Source: Emiliania huxleyi CCMP1516 (lineage: Eukaryota > Haptophyta > Isochrysidales > Noelaerhabdaceae). Taken from it: a stretch of 64,000 nucleotides of DNA. The translations under genes were made by a program, and so were the position numbers. The notes under the pieces are model-generated. The model had not been told where the DNA came from and did no database searches. It saw only the letters and a list, made by a program, of their open reading frames with translations. This document shows, piece by piece, positions 58,404-64,000 of the stretch. The stretch covers positions 37,697 through 101,696 of the forward strand of contig NW_005198167.1 of NCBI RefSeq assembly GCF_000372725.1. The letters are read 5' to 3'. Position 1 is the stretch's first letter, and each line of letters begins with the position of its first letter.

Positions 58404-58720
58404 AAAATGGGAACTTGCCGAGAAAGTATTGGATTCGGCTCTATTTGGGTAGGGTGAGCGATTTTTCTTTTTATTCGCAGCCGCTTCCGCGCCGGACGCT
58501 GCTTTTGATGTTAAAATGAATCGGGGGCACGGGACGCGGCAAACACGCGGGGCTTCTTGTGTTGGTTTTCTAAAATCTCTCTCTCAAAGGCTTTGACTCA
58601 AACGCCAGGCTACAAAGATACAAAGACGGGGAGGCACGTAGTGTGACCGTTTCTAAGTATCAAACTTTTGTTGAATTTTTGTCCCCTTCCTCTTCCGGCC
58701 CAGGCGCCGCCACAAGGTTG
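58404..58720. repeat. Duplicated intergenic block, copy B (uninterrupted)
   Basis: About 317 bp, the intact version of the block at 55816-57161. It starts tataaaatgggaac (a TATA-like patch on either strand) and lies just upstream of the gene starting at 58325. Confidence 0.85.
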
Positions 58721-58853
58721 GGTGCGAGAGGGCAGCTGCCAGTCAGCACGTGACTTCAGGACTGGCTACTCTCGGGATGCTGGCCAGCTGGTGATGCCCG
58801 CGACTTGCCGCAGAGATCCTGCTACGAACGTGTGTACATGCTGTGTCCCCGCC

Positions 58854-59969
58854 CTACCTGCGGGTGCTCCTGTACACTATCGCCTCTTCCTCGTCACTCG
58901 ACTCGTCGCTCGGCTCCTGCTTTGCGGCCGAAGGGGATCCCCCCCGCTCGCTCCGCCTTGATGCCCCAGCGCTCCGCAGCTGCAAGCCCCCGTCTGGCTC
59001 AAATTCTCCGTTCATCTTCAATGCGGACTCAACGTTTCTCGCCTCCTCTTCGTTCGCGAGGGATACAGTTGGATCTTCCAAGACATTGACGACGGCTTTG
59101 AGCTTCGCCGCGAGCGCGAGCCTCTCCCCTTCGCTCAAGCCAGATATCTGAAGCGTGCTCGCCCTGGCCACCAGGTCATCCACTGGCGCGGCAGCCGGCC
59201 GCTTCCTGGCGGGCTGGGCTCCGCTTCCTTGCGACGGGTCTCCTCCCTCTCCGTTAACGGGCTGAAGGTTGACCGACCAGGAGGTTGACAGGACATTGCG
59301 GGAGGTTGACGGGCCAGCGGTGGCGGCGGCGGAGATGGTAGGCAGAGCTTCGACCAAGGCCGGAAGAATGTCACGCGGGATGCCGTCATCGAAAGACAGC
59401 TGCTCGTTGCGCTGCCCCAGTCGCTGCGTAGCTAAAACCGGGCGCCGGCTGCCTCTGCCCAGTGGCACAAAAGTCTTGTACATCACAGAGAGCTCCAATG
59501 GGCCGCCTTCTGGCTGTCCATAGTCGGCAGCCGAGGGAGTCACCCAGTGTGGCGGCGGCAGCGGCGAGTCAGGGTGAAGAAGGACGAGCGCGCCATCTTG
59601 GCTTACGTCCTTGTGCTTTGGACCATCCTTGCAGGTGCGCCCCTCGGCTCTGCTCAGATCGCCGCTGTCATTGATGAGACAGTACTTGAACCTCTCCGCA
59701 TAAGAGGCCGGTGCATCGCGAAAGCCGTCGGCGGAGCCACCCTTGGGTCGGAGCGCCAGAAGCTCATCTCGCGGAACGCAGCGGACAATGCTCTGATCGA
59801 CTGCAAACCCGTTGTCTTTGCATCGCACGCAAACGCGCTCCCACGGCTGCTTGCCCGCGGACACAGCTGGGCCCGGGCCATGCTGTCCTCTCTCGAGGCG
59901 CTCGTCTGCCGCAGCAAGACACGTTGCGCCTAACCGCTTCGCAAGACACTCGCTGTGCGCCATGCACAT
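58854..59969 (-). CDS. Unknown 371-residue protein
   Basis: ATG 59969 (MCMAHSECLAKRLGATC). A Cys-containing N-terminal part (VCVRCKDNGFAVDQSIVRCV, YCLINDSGD) is followed by a Ser/Pro/Gly-rich middle, a helical ISGLSEGERLALAAKLKAVV segment and an acidic Ser-rich tail (EPSDESSDEEEAIVYRSTRR) resembling nuclear proteins. No domain recognised. No intron is needed. The first 40 residues, with spaced Cys/His, could be a small zinc-binding element. Confidence 0.6.
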   Translation of the reverse strand: MCMAHSECLAKRLGATCLAAADERLERGQHGPGPAVSAGKQPWERVCVRCKDNGFAVDQSIVRCVPRDELLALRPKGGSADGFRDAPASYAERFKYCLINDSGDLSRAEGRTCKDGPKHKDVSQDGALVLLHPDSPLPPPHWVTPSAADYGQPEGGPLELSVMYKTFVPLGRGSRRPVLATQRLGQRNEQLSFDDGIPRDILPALVEALPTISAAATAGPSTSRNVLSTSWSVNLQPVNGEGGDPSQGSGAQPARKRPAAAPVDDLVARASTLQISGLSEGERLALAAKLKAVVNVLEDPTVSLANEEEARNVESALKMNGEFEPDGGLQLRSAGASRRSERGGSPSAAKQEPSDESSDEEEAIVYRSTRR

Positions 59970-60032
59970 CTGCCGTCCGCCTGCAGATGCAGAGGGGGCA
60001 GTTTTTCTTCTGAGCTGAGCTTAGCCGCAAGG

Positions 60033-60084
<52 letters not shown>
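60033..60084. repeat. (GA)n microsatellite
   Basis: About 25 GA units directly upstream of the preceding minus-strand gene's start region. Confidence 0.9.
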
Positions 60085-60088
<4 letters not shown>

Positions 60089-60680
60089 GCCAATGGCCGT
60101 TATCCGTTAGTGCGGACGTCGCCGCGGCTCGCCTCTGCCGCGGCGGCTGCTGCGCGCACGCGGCGGCGCCGCTCTCTCGTGAGACGGCTGGCGACGCGGC
60201 TCGCCGCCGACGTACGGTGCGCTCGTCCGACGGTCCGCAGCGTGGCGTGCGCGGCGCTGAGCGCCGCTCTGCGAGCGCCTCTGCGCCTGCACTGCCTGTC
60301 TCTGTTGCTGTTGGTGGTGGTGGTGCTGATGCTGCTGGTGCCGATGCTGCTGCTGGCGCGGCGCGGCTGTGCGACTGGGCTCGACGCGCGCGTCGCGAGC
60401 GTCTGACGCGGCGGGCGGCGTCGGGCAGGTGCGCTTCTCTCTCGGGTGGTGGTGGTGGTGCTGCTGCTGCTGCTGGTGGTGCAGATGCTGCTGCTGGTGC
60501 GGCGCGGCTCTCCGACGCGACTCGATGCGCGCGTCGCGGCTATCTGACGCGGCGGGCGGCGTCGCGGGCGGCAGCGGTGGCGGCTCGCGGGTGGAGGTGG
60601 AGGCTGGTGGCTGTGGTGGACTTTGAGTTTATTTCATGGTCGTGTACGGGGACCGGGGGGTCAACCGGGAGGCAGGGGGT
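60085..60680. other. Gene-poor, with a roughly 140-bp tandem duplication
   Basis: Blocks 60315-60430 and 60452-60570 share gatgctgctgctgg, gcgcggcgcggct, gactcgatgcgcgcgtcgcg and tctgacgcggcgggcggcgt in the same order. The plus frame across it is Ala/Gly/Arg-rich; I do not call it a gene. Confidence 0.5.
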
Positions 60681-60699
60681 TCAACCAGGCGACGGAGGA

Positions 60700-60830
60700 C
60701 CGTGGGCCATCGCGGGGACGGCCCGCCGGAGGCGGGCTCGATTGATCCGGATGGTCTTCACGCCGGTGGGAGGCACCGAGGCGTCTTGGACGCTCAGCTC
60801 TACCTTAAGCTCCTGAGGGGCGCGTGGTTG
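60700..60830 (-). CDS. Possible last exon of an unknown gene
   Basis: After a ctcag acceptor the minus strand reads ELKVELSVQDASVPPTGVKT and INRARLRRAVPAMAHGP before a stop. It looks protein-like. A similar stretch (NVLTIEMSVPEARPPT) occurs upstream near 61170-61220. The gene cannot be assembled from what I see. Confidence 0.3.
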
Positions 60831-62790
60831 TAACCACGTAGTATGACTACAACCCACCACAGACACCCTCCCCCACTCCTCACGTGTGTTCACACCCTCA
60901 CCCTCTCCTCTCTCCTCTCTCTCTCTCTCTCTCTCCTCTCTCTCCTCTTGTCTGTGCTGTCTGCCTGACTCAGGCACTCAATCTGCCGATGCGTGATTGT
61001 GTGTGGGCTGCTCCGAGGGGGCCCTCTGTGCGATCCGACGGGTAGGGGGGCTGTGCCCGGGCGGTGTCCGGTGTGGAGTCCCCTTCTGATCCCGCCTGCG
61101 ATGTTGGGTGTGAGGTCGTGGAAGCTGTGATCCCAAGGGGGGGAGCTGATCCCACTCAATAACCAACTCTCAGGGGCAGTAGGTGGGCGAGCTTCAGGCA
61201 CGCTCATCTCGATCGTCAAGACGTTGCTACGCGCGGTCTTCCGCGGGGGGAGCTGCGTCGACGGGTGCGGGACCGCGGCGCAGCCAGTGCCGTGGCGATG
61301 CCTCCGGCTGTTTGCGGCGGGCGGCTTGCTGCTCGCTGCGATGGCGAAAAACTCGTCTCGCCACACGCCAAGGGCTTATGCTCTGGCGAGACGTGAGGCG
61401 CATGCGCCCAGGAGGGGAGGGGGCATGTGTAACGACACTGCTAGAGATGCCTTTCGGGGCCCAGAGATAAAACTTCTGTGATGCCATGCGTGACCTAGTA
61501 GTGTCCCCAGCTATGGGCGTGTCCACGTTGGAGCCAGGTGTGGTGTGGGCGCGAGAATAGCTCCGCCGTTCATGGAGGCAACCGATGCGAGTCGACTGGT
61601 GTGTGTCGTCGTGGTTTCGTATCAAGAATTCTCTCTCTCTCTCTCTCCGCAAGGCGGACATGGCACATATCGCTCTCGGGCCCACGGACATCCCGCACAC
61701 CCGCCGCCACCCGCGCGCGCCCCACCCCGGCCGGGAGAAAGGGGAGTGACAGTTTGGGATGGACAGCCCGAGTATGTTGAGTCCTGGCTCAACAACGCAG
61801 GAAACAAGAGGGGGTGGTCCGGCTCACAAGTCCGGCTCACGCGCCTCGAGCTTACCATCTACGTACCGCACTGAACACTTCCGCCCCCTCGCTCCCAACC
61901 CATCCACCTCGCCTCGGGCCGCGCCGCGCGATCTCGGGCGATCTCGCGCTATCTCGGGCGATCTCGGGGCCGCGCCGCGCTATCTCGGGCGATCTCGGAG
62001 CGTCGCTCGCGCGGCGTCACACCTGCTCAAAAAGGAAGGAGGTTGGAGGCAGGAGGTCACGCCCCATCCAGAGCGCCGTCGTCGCCGGGTTTTTGGCCCC
62101 CGGGTCGTCGCCCGACGGTTGCTGCGCGGGGCAGCAGACCATCGGACGGCGCGGCGACGCCCCGTCCGGCACGCTCCCCCCTCCACCCGGCTATTGCCGC
62201 ACGAGCGCCCTCAGCGGCGGAATTTTTCCCTCGCGCTTCCTTGGGCCCCCGGCAACGCCGACGGACTTCCCGTCCCCCCACCTGCGCCGCAATCACCGCC
62301 GTGATTGTCGGCGCTGCGCCCCTTGGCGCCTGTGCATGTCCCGCGTGCCCGCCCGCCAAGGCTGGTGCCAAGGCCAACTCAACTGCCAAGGCTGGTGCCA
62401 GGGCCAACTCAACTGCTTGGCTGGTGCCAAGGCTCAAAGGCTCTCCTCTCTCTCTGCTCGCTCCGCCCTCTCTCTCCCTCCCTCCCTCCCCCCCTCTCAC
62501 CCCCTCCCCTCTTCTCTCCTCTCCCCCTCCTCCTCTCTCCTCTCTCCTCCTCTCTCCTCTCCTCTCCTCTCCTCTTCTCATCCTCTCCCCTCTCCTCCTC
62601 TCCTCTCTCCCCCCCTCTCTCCCCCAGCAGCTTCCTCGAGGCCGAACAGGTTACATTCCGTGACATACAAAAAATAACACTTAAACCTAGATCCTCCCTG
62701 ATCGCTAAGCTACCACAGGGGACGGCCAGGTAGTAGACGTCGTCCGCCGCCGCCTCCGCCGCCCGCGTGCCTCCGCCCCGCTCAGCAAAA
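60831..62790. other. Gene-poor region with microsatellites
   Basis: A perfect gtggttgtaaccac palindrome lies near 60824-60840, CT runs at about 60915-60950 and 61628-61650, gatctcgggc units at about 61930-62000 (same 10-bp motif as VPS13 family A), and a long CT-rich tract at 62440-62635. A short plus frame ending at 61874 (TVWDGQPEYVESWLNNAGNK) looks protein-like but stands alone. Confidence 0.4.
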
Positions 62791-63481
62791 ATCAGCATTA
62801 TATCAGGAGGTGCCAAAGCAGCAGCATCTCCATGAGGTGAGCGTCGTGCGTTTTGCCGCCGCGTGCCGCCGCTGCGCCGACTGGCTCCCGGTTCGAATCG
62901 TCCTTCGCGGAGCGAACGCGGCGACACAAGCGCACGTCGCGCGCGTGTGCGCCTGCGACAAGACGAGACGAGAAGAGAAGGAGAAGTAGACGGTTGATGT
63001 TTTTGCTGCCGCGGCCGCGCCGCGAGCTCGCGTCTGTTTTGGCGCCGACGACGCGACGCGCCCCGCTGCGTGAGATGGCGCCGCCGCGGAGTCGGCGCCG
63101 CGATCAACCGCGCGTCAGCGGCGAGCGGCGCAGCGCGGCCACCATGCGATGCAGACGCGGATTGGGTGCGGTTTGTCCAGCAGCTCAAGCACGAGCACCC
63201 CCGGCTCTGGCTCGCTGAGGGACTTGACGCTTTGCAGATCGAACCTGCGGGGCGAGGGGGGTGCGAAGGGGGGAGTTAGTTAGGCAACATGGGTAAGTGT
63301 TCATGGTTCGGGCGAGCACGGTGCACTTCCCAGTGCTCGCGAAGACAGAGCCAATCATCCGTCCGTAGGACACAATAAAGCCGTCAGAGACAAACCAGCG
63401 CTTCTCTGTACGGGCGTCAGAGCCCTTGTGGCTCTTATGCAGATACCCTGATAGCTTCGTGGCATCGCTCGTGCCGGCCAT
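62791..63481 (-). CDS. PH-domain protein
   Basis: ATG 63481: MAGTSDATKLSGYLHKSHKG, then EKRWFVSDGFIVSYG, the first three strands of a PH domain. After an intron, a cag acceptor (about 63246) leads to FDLQSVKSLSEPEPGVLVLE and LLDKPHPIRVCIA, the rest of the barrel. A further exon after cttgtcgcag (about 62950) reads ARDVRLCRRVRSAKDD and ends near 62800; the expected C-terminal Trp helix is not clear. PH domains bind phosphoinositides or proteins at membranes. Exon borders are approximate. Confidence 0.6.
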
Positions 63482-64000
63482 CGCGCTCAGCCAGCGTCGA
63501 GGCGGACTCGTCCGTCCATCCCGTTCTTCATTCATTTTCACAGATAGGTCGATTAAGAATTTTACAACAAGAAGCTCACCGGACCTAAGGCTTCACATCC
63601 GGGCTGCGCACAAGAACATAAGGTACCCAGATCGTTCGCACAACCCCGGACCCAACATTTGGCATTACGCGAACACGATTTGTACATACACCATACAGCC
63701 GTGTTACGCGCAGACAGAGTCCGGACCTGGCTGTGAATAGGTGGGCGGCGCTCTCGCCCGCGAGGATGCTGCCCACAGTATGCTGCCTATCTATGCGGGC
63801 TCGATATGCGGGCGAGCCGGGACCGGCCGGCTGCCGCGCGGCGACGCCGGACAGAGAGCGCCCTCATCCTCGTCATCGAGCAACCCGTTGTAGCTCCTCT
63901 ATACGCGGCTGCAGCGGTGCAGGCACGTCCGTGCCGTGTGCTCGCCGCGCCGCCTCCCTCTCCCTGCGCGCTCGTCCTCTCGATCGCGTCCGTCTCTGCC
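63482..64000. other. No gene recognised
   Basis: Upstream region of the PH gene to the end of the window. Mixed composition, no domain-bearing frame. Confidence 0.4.

Noticed and set aside
60217-60816. 199-codon Ala/Gly/Arg-rich plus frame
   Set aside because: Crosses a tandem duplication of trinucleotide-rich DNA; the minus strand offers a better protein-like segment at 60700-60830.
62860-62915. tRNA-like sequence with GGTTCGAATC
   Set aside because: T-stem does not pair; the region is better read as a minus-strand exon of the PH gene.

Overview
This is GC-rich nuclear DNA from a eukaryote, most likely a unicellular alga with a complex (red-lineage) plastid; a haptophyte fits best, but a pelagophyte or dinoflagellate relative cannot be excluded from sequence alone. 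Reasons: intron-rich genes of very high GC, long antisense open frames, F-box/Kelch paralogs, a probable plastid-targeted PDZ protein, Pro-rich membrane-anchored wall enzymes, and introns that very often begin with GC instead of GT. I found no rRNA, tRNA, CRISPR array, bacterial operon or ribosome-binding site.

Layout. 1-1635: 3' part of a membrane protein with an ADP-ribosyltransferase-like C-terminus (+). 1636-5108: repeat-rich and gene-poor. 5109-6767: membrane-anchored GH45 glycosidase (+). 6996-7480: decayed RCC1 repeats. 7649-23318: a giant VPS13 lipid-transfer protein gene (+) with at least 29 introns. 23573-24298: orphan ORF. 24812-26179: Trm1-type tRNA methyltransferase (+). 26438-27580: F-box/Kelch gene 1 (+). 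28447-31557: three minus-strand genes (unknown membrane protein, secreted/membrane repeat protein, GT31-like glycosyltransferase). 31558-34385: gene-poor, with a nearly perfect 173-bp inverted repeat and a truncated cullin 3' end. 34469-36536: a minus-strand unknown and a plus-strand coiled-coil gene. 36537-38766: segment bounded by about 190-bp inverted repeats, holding a signal-peptide gene (-). 38807-42382: intronless Z1-like helicase (+). 42592-49128: minus-strand membrane protein, Kelch genes 2 and 3, and between them a plus-strand secreted protein. 49399-53573: peptidase S28 3' fragment and a patatin/cPLA2-like lipase (-). 54506-55777: plastid PDZ protein (-). 55816-58720: a duplicated intergenic/promoter block, one copy split by a 1-kb insertion with a 13-bp target duplication. 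57113-59969: two unknown genes (-). 60000-62790: gene-poor. About 62790-63481: PH-domain gene (-).

The most striking signal is in VPS13. Many introns are one of a few short repeat families, and the exon sequence at the insertion point (7-32 bp) is present on both sides, so that removing one copy plus the insert restores the frame exactly. At several sites two inserts are stacked, giving three copies of the exon sequence. The same design appears in the PDZ and lipase genes. This looks like recent, repeated intron gain by introner-like elements. There is no operon logic; the genes are independent cellular functions (membrane contact sites, tRNA modification, ubiquitin adaptors, glycosylation, lipid metabolism, plastid).
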